Shown here in pieces: positions 1 to 6,155 of a stretch of 10,631 bases of DNA; the stretch's first letter is position 1, and every line of letters begins with the position of its first letter. The position numbers were made by a program, and so were the translations under genes. The notes under the pieces are model-generated. The model was not told the origin of the DNA, made no database searches, and saw only the letters and a list, made by a program, of their open reading frames with translations. Source of the DNA: an uncultured Ruaniaceae bacterium. Lineage in GTDB: Bacteria > Actinomycetota > Actinomycetes > Actinomycetales > Beutenbergiaceae. The DNA lies in assembly GCA_947251855.1 (NCBI GenBank), contig CAMXUZ010000012.1:1-10631 (forward strand), given 5' to 3'.

Positions 1-1330
1 AACCGCCCGGGATGTGTTCGCCGTGGACCTCTTGGCCATCCCAGGCTTCGGGCTGGCCGAGTACGAGCTCGCTTTCCGGTTCGCCGTTGCCCTTGAGCTG
101 ACCCATCCCCACGCACGCTCCGAGCAGCACGACGATCGTGATGATCCAGATCGGGCGGGCGCGCCGGTCCACGAACTTCGGTAACCGGGCCCACACACCC
201 TTCGTCGGCAGGTGCGCCTCCGGGTCCCCATCCGTGAGCAGTTGCGGGCGCTTCGGCCAGAACGCCACCCGCCCGAACGCCATGAGCAGGGCCGGTAGGA
301 GGGTCAACGCGGTGAGCATCGCAAATACGATGCCGATGGCGGCGATCGGCCCGAGGTCGCGGTTGGACTGCAGTTCGCTCAACAGGAGGCACAGCAGGCC
401 CGCAATCACGGTGCTTCCTGAGGCGAGGATCGCCGCGACGGAGCCCTTCCACGCCTCCTTCGTCGCCTCCCACCGCAGTTCGTGATCGCGCAGGGCCTCC
501 CGATATCGCGCCACGTACAACAGCGAATAGTCCGTGGCCGCACCGATGACGAGGATGAACAAGATCCCTTGCGTCTGCCCGCTGAGCAGCACCACACCCG
601 CCTTCGCGAGCCACCACACGGCGAGCAGCGCCACGGTCAGGGCAACGAGGCTCGTCGTCAGCACGATGACCGGCAGCAACGGGGAGCGATAGACGACGAC
701 GAGGATCACGAACACCGCGGCGATCGCCACGAGCAGCAACAGCAGGTCGATGCCGCCGAACGCTTCGACGAGGTCGCCCAGGAACCCGGCCGGGCCCGTC
801 ACGTAACTGTCGAGGCCGCCCGGGAGCTGGGAGGCAAGCTCTCCGCGCAGGGTCTCGACGGCGTCATCCACCTCCAACTCGGAGTCGAGGGGGATGAAGA
901 TCTGCACCGCTTCGCCGTCCTCGGACGGGATGGGTGGGCTCGCCTCCCCGCTCACCTCGGGAAGGTCAGCGAGTTTCTCGGCAAGATCGCCCAGCTCGCC
1001 GAGTTCCTCCTCGGTGAGCTTCTCCTCCCCGGTGATCACGACGATCGCGGGGATCGCATCGCTGCCCAAGAAGTCCGGGAGACGTTCTTGCACCTGCGTG
1101 GCATCCGCCGTCGTCGGCAAATATGCGGTGGAGTCGTTCGTCGAGACCTCGCTGACTTTCCCGAAGTAGGGGCCGCCGGCCCCGGCCGCGGCGAGCCAGG
1201 CAAGGATGACGAGCGCGGGCAGGACGATCCGCAGGAGCGAAGTGCGCTGTTCGGCAGGGGCGCGGTGAGCGGGAGCGGCGCCGGAGGGGGAGTTGCTCTC
1301 GCGGGGATCCCTGCGGTGACGGTGCGGCAT
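1..1330 (-). CDS. MMPL/RND-family efflux transporter, N-terminal 443 residues (3' end outside window)
   Basis: This is a polytopic inner-membrane exporter of the MMPL (MmpL/HpnN-like RND) family, which moves lipids or drugs using the proton gradient. The frame starts at ATG 1330 and stays open to the left edge, giving 443 residues of a protein that normally has about 700 or more. Seen: a polar N-terminus, TM1 at about residues 33-52, an extracytoplasmic domain to about 190, then a bundle of helices (about 193-214, 218-248, 254-275, 297-317, 327-352) and a further helix at about 393-410 that opens the second half. The family's proton-relay Asp-Tyr pair is present as GAATDYSLL (D267, Y268). GGAGGT and AAGGA lie 12 and 7 bases before the ATG. 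It is divergent from a marR gene, and its promoter carries a palindromic operator, so it is probably repressed by that MarR. The substrate is unknown. The family call is secure. Confidence 0.93.
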   Translation of the reverse strand, partial: MPHRHRRDPRESNSPSGAAPAHRAPAEQRTSLLRIVLPALVILAWLAAAGAGGPYFGKVSEVSTNDSTAYLPTTADATQVQERLPDFLGSDAIPAIVVITGEEKLTEEELGELGDLAEKLADLPEVSGEASPPIPSEDGEAVQIFIPLDSELEVDDAVETLRGELASQLPGGLDSYVTGPAGFLGDLVEAFGGIDLLLLLVAIAAVFVILVVVYRSPLLPVIVLTTSLVALTVALLAVWWLAKAGVVLLSGQTQGILFILVIGAATDYSLLYVARYREALRDHELRWEATKEAWKGSVAAILASGSTVIAGLLCLLLSELQSNRDLGPIAAIGIVFAMLTALTLLPALLMAFGRVAFWPKRPQLLTDGDPEAHLPTKGVWARLPKFVDRRARPIWIITIVVLLGACVGMGQLKGNGEPESELVLGQPEAWDGQEVHGEHIPGG

Positions 1331-1368
1331 GCGGCGGTCCTTACCTCCGGAGGTGCTTACCGGAACAA

Positions 1369-1395
1369 AATATAACTAGCCTGGCTAGTAGTCAA
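1369..1395 (-). promoter_or_regulatory. Promoter of the MMPL pump gene
   Basis: Read on the minus strand, TTGACT (1395-1390) is a 5/6 match to the -35 consensus and TATATT (1374-1369) a 5/6 match to the -10. The spacer is 15 bases, or 17 if TATTTT (1372-1367) is used as the -10. The predicted transcription start near 1362 leaves a leader of about 30 bases containing the GGAGGT/AAGGA ribosome binding site. It is inferred from sequence only. Confidence 0.6.
1375..1389. promoter_or_regulatory. Perfect 15-bp palindrome, probable MarR operator
   Basis: ACTAGCC-T-GGCTAGT is a perfect inverted repeat with 7-base arms around one central base. It occupies exactly the spacer between the -35 (TTGACT) and -10 (TATATT) of the divergent MMPL gene, where a bound MarR dimer would block RNA polymerase. 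The regulator gene itself begins 44 bases to the right. The size and symmetry suit MarR-family operators. The assignment to this particular MarR is inference from position. Confidence 0.65.
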
Positions 1396-1420
1396 CCTAG
1401 GAATGCAACTCGCTGGAAGC

Positions 1421-1429
1421 TAATATATT
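1421..1429 (+). promoter_or_regulatory. Possible -10 element of marR, close to its GTG
   Basis: TAATATATT contains TAATAT (1421-1426) and TATATT (1424-1429), both resembling a -10 box. Either would put transcription initiation at about 1432-1436, at the GTG start itself, giving a leaderless message. I see no convincing -35 at the right distance (about 1398-1406). Confidence 0.35.
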
Positions 1430-1432
1430 CCT

Positions 1433-1990
1433 GTGAGCGACGAACGATCCCCCGAGCTGCGGATGCGCATGCACGACCCGCGCGTGATCGATGCGCGCGG
1501 GAAGCTCCTCGCCATCGATGCTCTGGGCGAGGCGCAGCTCGAGAGCACCGTCGAGGTGATGAACGCGATCTTTCGCTGGCGCCAGGCGGAGCAGCGGGTG
1601 AGCGAGGCCTCGCAGGAGTACATGCAGCTCTCCTCCACGGATATGAAGGCGGTGCGGTACGTGATCGTGCGTTCCGACCAGGGCGAGGTGGTCACCGCCC
1701 GCGACGTCGCCGAGCACCTGGGAATCTCCAGCGCCTCGACGACGAAACTGCTCGACCGGTTGGAACGCGGGGGGCATATCGAGCGCCGCCCCCACCCCCA
1801 CGATCGGCGTGCCCTCGCGCTCAGCGTCACCGAACGTACCCGCGAGGCGGCGGAGGCGACGATCGGCCACGAGCATGCCCGCAGGTTCCGGATCGCCGCG
1901 AGCCTGGACGAGGCGGAACGCGAAATCGTGGTGCGGTTCCTCAACGCGCTCGCCGATACCGGCGAGGACACCTGGCCGAAATCCTCCTAG
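1433..1990 (+). CDS. MarR-family winged-helix transcriptional regulator
   Basis: This is a 185-residue cytoplasmic DNA-binding repressor of the MarR family, which acts as a dimer and is usually released by a small ligand. Seen: N-terminal dimerisation helices (about 30-65), a winged helix-turn-helix (about 68-133) with recognition helix ISSASTTKLLDRLER (98-112), the family's wing ERRPHPHDRRALALSV (117-132) containing the DxR motif, and a C-terminal dimerisation helix (about 157-174). The start used is GTG 1433. It has no Shine-Dalgarno sequence, and an AT-rich TAATATATT lies directly before it, so translation may be leaderless. ATG codons at residues 11 and 13 are alternatives and would not affect the DNA-binding domain. 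It is divergent from the MMPL pump, whose promoter contains a palindrome, so local control of that pump is the likely job. It converges with the response-regulator gene, with 16 bases between the stops. Confidence 0.93.
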   Translation: MSDERSPELRMRMHDPRVIDARGKLLAIDALGEAQLESTVEVMNAIFRWRQAEQRVSEASQEYMQLSSTDMKAVRYVIVRSDQGEVVTARDVAEHLGISSASTTKLLDRLERGGHIERRPHPHDRRALALSVTERTREAAEATIGHEHARRFRIAASLDEAEREIVVRFLNALADTGEDTWPKSS

Positions 1991-2006
1991 CGCTTTCCCG
2001 GCCGCT

Positions 2007-2627
2007 CTACAACCAGCCGTTGCGTTCGGCCACCCGAGCGGCCTCCAGCCGGTTCGAGGTGCCGGTTTTCCCGATTGCGGAGGAGAGATAGTTGCGCACC
2101 GTCCCCGCGGAAAGGTGCACCGTCGCCGCGATCACGGCCACCGAGCTGCCGTCGAGGGCGGCACCGAGCACCTCTCGCTCTCGCGCCGTGAGCGGGTTCG
2201 GCCCGCCCGCGAGGGACTCCATCGCGAGAGCGGGATCGACGACCCGTTCGCCCCGCTGCACCGCACGGATCGCGCTGGCCAGTTCCGGGGCGGGGGTGTC
2301 CTTGACGATAAAACCGCGGGCGCCGGCTTCCAACGCCCGGCGCACATACCCGGGCCGGCCGAAGGTTGTGACGATGAGCGACCTGACCTCCGGGGCGAGG
2401 CGGGCGAGCTCCCGCGCTGTTTCAATGCCGTCCAGCCCCGGCATCTCGATATCCAGGAGGCAGACGTCGATCGGGTCGTCTGCGGCGCTCCGTTCCACGA
2501 CCGCTGCCACCGCCTCGGTTCCCGTGCCCACCTCAACGGCGACGTCGATGTCGCCCTCGAGCCGCAGCAGCGCGGCCATCGCCCCGCGTACGAGGGCTTG
2601 GTCGTCGGCAAGGAGGACCTTTATCAC
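2007..2627 (-). CDS. NarL/LuxR-type response regulator (DesR-like)
   Basis: This is a 206-residue two-component response regulator. The receiver domain (about 1-120) has the acidic pair D8-D9 in LLADDQ, phosphoacceptor D59 in LLDIEMPGLDG, the switch threonines in LIVTTFG and the conserved lysine in GFIVKDTP. A LuxR-type helix-turn-helix (about 143-206) follows, with LTAREREVL and a recognition helix around SAGTVRNYLSSAIGKTG. The start chosen is GTG 2627, because family members begin MIRVLLADDQ and AGGAAGGGAG lies just upstream. GTG 2660 is an alternative that would give a 4-base GTGA overlap with the kinase gene. It is the last gene of the ABC-kinase-regulator operon and lies 29 bases after the kinase stop. 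Phosphorylated by that kinase, it most likely controls the operon promoter, though the target is inference. Confidence 0.92.
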   Translation of the reverse strand: MIKVLLADDQALVRGAMAALLRLEGDIDVAVEVGTGTEAVAAVVERSAADDPIDVCLLDIEMPGLDGIETARELARLAPEVRSLIVTTFGRPGYVRRALEAGARGFIVKDTPAPELASAIRAVQRGERVVDPALAMESLAGGPNPLTAREREVLGAALDGSSVAVIAATVHLSAGTVRNYLSSAIGKTGTSNRLEAARVAERNGWL

Positions 2628-2656
2628 GCTCCCTTCCTGCGCAGCATCCTCTCGTG

Positions 2657-3811
2657 TCACCAGCACACCTCCACCTGGGTCCCGCCGCCTGCCCGCGCTC
2701 CGATCTCGAGCACGCCTCCCGACGCTTCGACGCGTTCCCGCGCGCCGCGCAGCGCAGTTCCGGCGACGCCGTCCACTCCGCGCCCGTCATCGGCGACGAC
2801 GAGCCGATCGGCTGTGATTTCGACCCAACACATCTGTGCCCCGGAGTGACGTATGACGTTCGTGATGGCTTCCCGCAGTACCCACGCCGCGACCATCCGG
2901 TAGCGAGGGTCGATGATCGCGGAATCGTCGGGAAGGTCACTTGCGATCCCGGCGCTGGTGAGCGCGGTGCGCGCGTGCTCGAGCTCCTCGGCGAGCCGCA
3001 CGACCCGCAGCCCCGCGACAGTCGCACGGATCTCGCCCAGCGCCTCCCTGGAGAGCGACTCGATCTCGCCGATCTCCGCCGCCGCTTGTGCCGGATCGAC
3101 GTCGATGAGCCGCCGCGCGAGTTCAGATTTCACCGTGATCACGGTCAGCGAATGGCCGAGCACGTCGTGGACGTCGCGGGCCACTCTTTCTCGCTCCGCC
3201 ACGAGCCGATACTGGTTCTCCACCTGGCTGTAGCGGGCCTGGCGGATCTCGATCCACCGCGTCATTCCGGTTGCGACCGCGACGAGGATGACGATCGCGC
3301 AGAGGAACCACAAGTACCGCCACGCCCCGGCTACCGTCAGTGCGATCGCCATGACGACCAGGCACGCGATCGTGATCCCCACCGCCCTTGGAAACGGCTG
3401 GTTGAAGATCGCGAAGGCGACGATGAACGGCACCAGCCCAAGTGCTTCGACCCCGATCGACGTCGCTAGAACACCACCGATCGCCGCGAGCACCACCAAC
3501 GTGAGCGTTCGTACGCGCATCTTGGTCCCCCGGCGCGGAAACTGAACGAACCCGTAGACGTAGATGACGGCGAAAACGAGCGTTGCCGCGAGCCCGACGG
3601 CGCGGGGCACGGGGGGCTCGGCGAGGGCACTGCTGATCGGGAATGCGAGGAAAACGAGCCAGATGACGCTCATCATCCACCCGAACCGCTCCCATGGGTC
3701 GCTGGCAGCACCGGGCGCGGCAGTGTTCTCCCCGCCGGGCGAGCTCGGGCTGTCGGCGCGGGCCTGCTCGGCGAGGGACTGCTGTTCGCTGGCGGTTTCG
3801 TCGTCGATCAT
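2657..3811 (-). CDS. Sensor histidine kinase, HisKA_3 (DesK/NarL-partner) type
   Basis: This is a 384-residue membrane sensor kinase. After a hydrophilic stretch of about 40 residues there are about six predicted membrane helices (around 42-63, 70-90, 100-118, 121-139, 143-162, 166-183) with very short loops, as in intramembrane-sensing kinases. The dimerisation/phosphotransfer helix carries the phosphorylatable H215 in RVARDVHDVLGHSL. The HATPase_c domain shows the N box (REAITNVIRHSG, N318), G1 (VVADDGRGV, about 338-346) and G2-like LRGARERVEASGG. It starts at ATG 3811, 13 bases after the permease stop. I see no good Shine-Dalgarno sequence, so translational coupling is likely. The partner is the NarL-type regulator 29 bases downstream. 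The stimulus is unknown. Lying next to an exporter suggests a membrane-active substrate or lipid perturbation, by analogy with DesK, LiaS and LnrJ systems. Confidence 0.93.
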   Translation of the reverse strand: MIDDETASEQQSLAEQARADSPSSPGGENTAAPGAASDPWERFGWMMSVIWLVFLAFPISSALAEPPVPRAVGLAATLVFAVIYVYGFVQFPRRGTKMRVRTLTLVVLAAIGGVLATSIGVEALGLVPFIVAFAIFNQPFPRAVGITIACLVVMAIALTVAGAWRYLWFLCAIVILVAVATGMTRWIEIRQARYSQVENQYRLVAERERVARDVHDVLGHSLTVITVKSELARRLIDVDPAQAAAEIGEIESLSREALGEIRATVAGLRVVRLAEELEHARTALTSAGIASDLPDDSAIIDPRYRMVAAWVLREAITNVIRHSGAQMCWVEITADRLVVADDGRGVDGVAGTALRGARERVEASGGVLEIGARAGGGTQVEVCW

Positions 3812-3824
3812 TATGCGGATCGTA

Positions 3825-4586
3825 CTATTGCCTGGACCGACCCCGCCGGACCAGCAGCAGCGCCGCGAGTGCGAAGATGACCGCCCAGACCACGAGATTG
3901 AGGATCGGGATCCACAACGGTTCCGGACCGATCGGGGGGCCCTCGGTGGATACGAGGTAGCCGTCGGTTACGGGATAGCGCGCGAGGGCGACGTACCCGT
4001 AGAGCGGGGTGAACTTCGCGAAGGTGAGCATCCCGCCCGACAGCGGGAAGAACACGTTGCCGAGGAACGCGAGGATCACCAGCGCCCCGCTCGCCGCACC
4101 GACGGCTGCTTCGGTGGGGAAGAGTAGCCCGGCCATGAGGCCGTACAGCGAGAACACGACAGCGCCGATAAGCACCACGAGGGCGGAGATGAGCCAGGCT
4201 CTACCGGTCCCTTCCGCGCCGGTGAACGTTCCCAGCAGGTAGATGAGGCTGATCGGGATGATCGAAACGAAGAACGCCACCGCGGCTTTGACCGCGACGT
4301 AGCCCGCGTCGGGCAGCGGCGTGAGCCCGAGTTGGCGCCCCCACCCTTGCATGCGCCCCACGGCGGCGATCCCGCCGACCCCGGTGGTTGCGGTTACGGC
4401 TCCGTAGGCGGCCATCGACGTCATGATGTACATCGTCACGTTCCCGCCGACGATCATCTGCCCACCGAACGCCTGGGAGGCGCCGAAGATGATGTACATG
4501 AACGCGGGCAGGAGCGCCACGAAGAACATCGTCGTGACATCGCGGACCACCCGGCGAAGCTCGATTCCTAGATAGGTGAGATTCAT
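3825..4586 (-). CDS. ABC-2 type transporter permease
   Basis: This is a 253-residue membrane subunit of an ABC exporter (ABC2_membrane, DrrB-like). Seen: a short cytoplasmic N-terminus with the typical ELRRVVRD segment, then six hydrophobic spans (about 19-37, 50-72, 98-122, 131-156, 162-186, 223-247). The fourth to fifth region, GLLFPTEAAVGAASGALVILAFLGNVFFPLSGG, is the characteristic ABC-2 stretch with NVFFPLSG. The ATG at 4586 overlaps the TGA of the ATPase gene (ATGA), and AGGAAGG lies 9 bases upstream, so the two subunits are translationally coupled. It should dimerise and pair with the upstream-encoded ATPase to export a hydrophobic compound, lipid or peptide. The substrate cannot be read from sequence. 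The length is normal for the family, with no damage seen. Confidence 0.92.
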   Translation of the reverse strand: MNLTYLGIELRRVVRDVTTMFFVALLPAFMYIIFGASQAFGGQMIVGGNVTMYIMTSMAAYGAVTATTGVGGIAAVGRMQGWGRQLGLTPLPDAGYVAVKAAVAFFVSIIPISLIYLLGTFTGAEGTGRAWLISALVVLIGAVVFSLYGLMAGLLFPTEAAVGAASGALVILAFLGNVFFPLSGGMLTFAKFTPLYGYVALARYPVTDGYLVSTEGPPIGPEPLWIPILNLVVWAVIFALAALLLVRRGRSRQ

Positions 4587-5587
4587 TTCCTGGCCCCTTC
4601 CTCTCGCGCCGCCACTTCGCTGCCGTGCCGCAATTCCGTGTCGTGCCGAGTGAGTGCGGTGAACGCTTCGTCGAGCGAACCCGACGTGACTTCCAGGTCC
4701 TCACCGCCGTATTGGGTGAGCAACGCGAGCGCGACGGCGTCGGAGTCGCCCGCGTGGACGACGAGCCGGTCGCCTTCGGTATGGACGGTGTGGACGTCGT
4801 TGCGCGCCTCAAGCGCGGCAGCCGCCTGGGCCAGCGGGGGCACCTGGGAGGTGCCGCCGTCCCCAGGAATGCGGGCGGAGACGATTCGGCCAGCGACGTG
4901 GGAGCGGATCTCCCGAGTGGTGCCATCAGCGACGATCTTTCCGCCCGAGATCATGACGATCCGTTCAGCGAAGGAGTCGGCCTCTTCCAGATAGTGCGTG
5001 GCGAAGATGATCGTGCGGCCCCGCCGGGCCTCGGCATGCATCGTGTCCCAAAACTCGTGCCGCGCCGTGACGTCCATCCCCGTCGTGGGTTCGTCCAGGA
5101 TGAGCAGGTCCGGATCCGGTAGGAGCGCGAGGGCGAAACGGAGCCGCTGCTGTTCGCCACCGGAGCATTTCGACACCCGGCGCTTCGCGAGCCCGGATAT
5201 CCCCGCCCGCGTGAGCGCCTCCTCCGTGGAGATGGCGTCATCGAAGGTGGAAGCGATGAGCTCGACGGTTTCCCCCACGGTGAGATCCCGCAGCAGGCCG
5301 CCGCTTTGCAACACCGCCGAGATCTTTCCGCTGCGTACCGCGTCCCGAGCGTTTTGGCCGAGTACTTCGATGCGGCCCTGGGTCGGCGCCGTCAGGCCGA
5401 GGACCATATCGAGTGTCGTCGTTTTTCCCGCCCCATTCGGTCCGAGGAACGCGACGACGGTTCCCCTTGGGATCTCAAGGGATACGTCATCGACCGCTGC
5501 GAGGGGGCGGCCTTGACTTCGGAACACCTTCGTCACGTTCTCGAGGAGAATCGCCGGCGGGGAGGTCGAGTTTTCAACGGGAGTCAT
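4583..5587 (-). CDS. ABC exporter ATP-binding protein (DrrA-like)
   Basis: This is a 334-residue cytoplasmic ATPase subunit. Motifs seen: Walker A GPNGAGKTTT (49-58), Q-loop Q94, signature CSGGEQQR (141-148; Cys and Glu replace the commoner Leu and Gln of LSGGQ), Walker B LLILDEP (161-167) and switch His in FATHYLEEAD (H198). A C-terminal extension (about 230-334) resembles the DrrA/CcmA-type regulatory tail. Start: ATG 5587 is chosen over an in-frame TTG at 5632, since the added residues do not resemble the family. There is no normal Shine-Dalgarno sequence, because the bases just upstream form an imperfect palindrome. It is first in an operon with an ABC-2 permease (4-base overlap), a histidine kinase and a response regulator, and so presumably powers self-regulated export of a toxic or signal molecule. 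Confidence 0.94.
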   Translation of the reverse strand: MTPVENSTSPPAILLENVTKVFRSQGRPLAAVDDVSLEIPRGTVVAFLGPNGAGKTTTLDMVLGLTAPTQGRIEVLGQNARDAVRSGKISAVLQSGGLLRDLTVGETVELIASTFDDAISTEEALTRAGISGLAKRRVSKCSGGEQQRLRFALALLPDPDLLILDEPTTGMDVTARHEFWDTMHAEARRGRTIIFATHYLEEADSFAERIVMISGGKIVADGTTREIRSHVAGRIVSARIPGDGGTSQVPPLAQAAAALEARNDVHTVHTEGDRLVVHAGDSDAVALALLTQYGGEDLEVTSGSLDEAFTALTRHDTELRHGSEVAAREEGARK

Positions 5588-5606
5588 ATTCCAACAATGT
5601 CGGAAT
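5588..5606. promoter_or_regulatory. 19-bp imperfect palindrome next to the ABC ATPase start
   Basis: ATTCCAACA-A-TGTCGGAAT has 9-base arms with a single mismatch around one central base. It lies immediately upstream of ATG 5587, where a ribosome binding site would normally sit. It may be an operator for the operon's response regulator or another dimeric repressor, or a leader hairpin that affects initiation. The role is inference. Confidence 0.4.
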
Positions 5607-5645
5607 GCCGGCCCGCCCGCGAGAGGGATCAATCATGAAAGTGAA

Positions 5646-5659
5646 ATGACAGTTGTCAT
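5646..5659. promoter_or_regulatory. 14-bp perfect palindrome upstream of the ABC operon, candidate response-regulator site
   Basis: ATGACA-GT-TGTCAT is a perfect inverted repeat of 6-base arms with two central bases, 59 bases before the ATPase start. NarL/LuxR-type response regulators often bind short inverted repeats of this sort in the promoter of their own operon. No convincing -35/-10 pair could be placed beside it, so the call rests on symmetry and position. Confidence 0.4.
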
Positions 5660-5678
5660 AACGTCGTCGCGCTGCGCC

Positions 5679-5697
5679 GGGAACCGTCGAGGTTCCC
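5679..5697. repeat. Small strong hairpin (7-bp stem, 5-base loop)
   Basis: GGGAACC-GTCGA-GGTTCCC can fold into a stable stem-loop. On the plus strand it is followed by TCTTCTCCT, a weak pyrimidine tract. On the minus strand it is followed by G/C-rich sequence. It is not a clear terminator on either strand. If the ABC operon is transcribed from farther upstream, this would be in its leader. Confidence 0.35.
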
Positions 5698-6155
5698 TCT
5701 TCTCCTGGGCAGCCTTGTGGGACGTGTTGATGTCCTCGCGCGCGGCAGGCACGTGGGATGGGAAGGTACGGGCGGCGATGATCAGCGGTTCAATCGGCCC
5801 AACAGATGCGCCGGGAGTATCACCGAAAAGGGGGACGAATGAACGACGACTTGAAGATCCCACGGGGCGTGAATCAGACTGAAAAATCGGAGACTGGGCC
5901 GCGGTACCTGCTGGATCGGTAGTAGGAGACATTCCCGGCCATCACTGCTTTTGACTGTGATTCCCGGACTCGCGAAGAACGCGTTGGCTGGTCACCAGAA
6001 TCCGGCGGTCGCCGCTTTAGGCACGTCATTGAGAATTTCGAGGTATGCCACTCGTGGGTGGCGTCAACCGCATCCACCCTTCTTCGACGATGAGCGCAGC
6101 AAGGTGGCGCCTGTTCACCTACCCCAACCGTTCACAACCTCCCGGGGTGGCACAG
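5698..6155. other. Gene-poor intergenic stretch, no recognised gene
   Basis: This lies between the stop of the beta-helix/AAA+ gene and the control region of the ABC operon. Open frames of up to about 100 codons exist on both strands, but their translations match no family I know and they overlap each other. Items seen: an 8-base direct repeat ATTCCCGG (5931-5938 and 5960-5967), an 11-bp palindrome CTGGTCACCAG (5988-5998) and a candidate small ORF at 5839-5922. I found no clear U-tract terminator for the AAA+ gene. It could be a decayed gene, a leader region or an unannotated RNA. Confidence 0.5.
5839..5922 (+). CDS. Possible small ORF, 27 residues, unknown
   Basis: ATG 5839 is preceded by AAAAGGGGGA (5826-5835), a strong purine-rich match to a Shine-Dalgarno sequence, with only 3-4 bases between. 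It encodes MNDDLKIPRGVNQTEKSETG followed by PRYLLDR, then TAG. The same frame remains open after the TAG for about 50 more codons to a TGA near 6080, so this could also be the start of a broken gene. I recognise no family, and it has no membrane segment or signal peptide. Chance is a serious alternative. Confidence 0.22.
   Translation: MNDDLKIPRGVNQTEKSETGPRYLLDR

Noticed and set aside
482..1375. 297-codon plus-strand frame opposite the MMPL gene
   Set aside because: Its translation is low-complexity, rich in Arg, Asp, Glu and Gln, and the minus strand encodes an unmistakable MMPL protein here.
1988..2009. Bidirectional terminator between marR and the response regulator gene
   Set aside because: Only 16 bases separate the two stops, and no stable hairpin with a T-tract can be drawn there.
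1809..3469. Several plus-strand frames (1809-2849, 2654-3469) across the response regulator and kinase genes
   Set aside because: They are antisense or out-of-frame readings of genes with complete domain motifs.
5588..5632. TTG start adding 15 residues to the ABC ATPase
   Set aside because: The added residues do not resemble ABC ATPase N-termini and would run through the palindrome. ATG 5587 fits family length better, though the lack of a Shine-Dalgarno sequence leaves some doubt.
5787..5795. GGTTCAATC, resembling a tRNA T-loop
   Set aside because: The flanking bases do not form a 5-bp T-stem, and no acceptor, D or anticodon arms can be drawn around it.
5633..5932. 99-codon minus-strand frame and the overlapping 78-codon plus-strand frame in the gap
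   Set aside because: They overlap each other, match no known family, and I see no ribosome binding site for either. They are kept only as part of the unexplained intergenic stretch.
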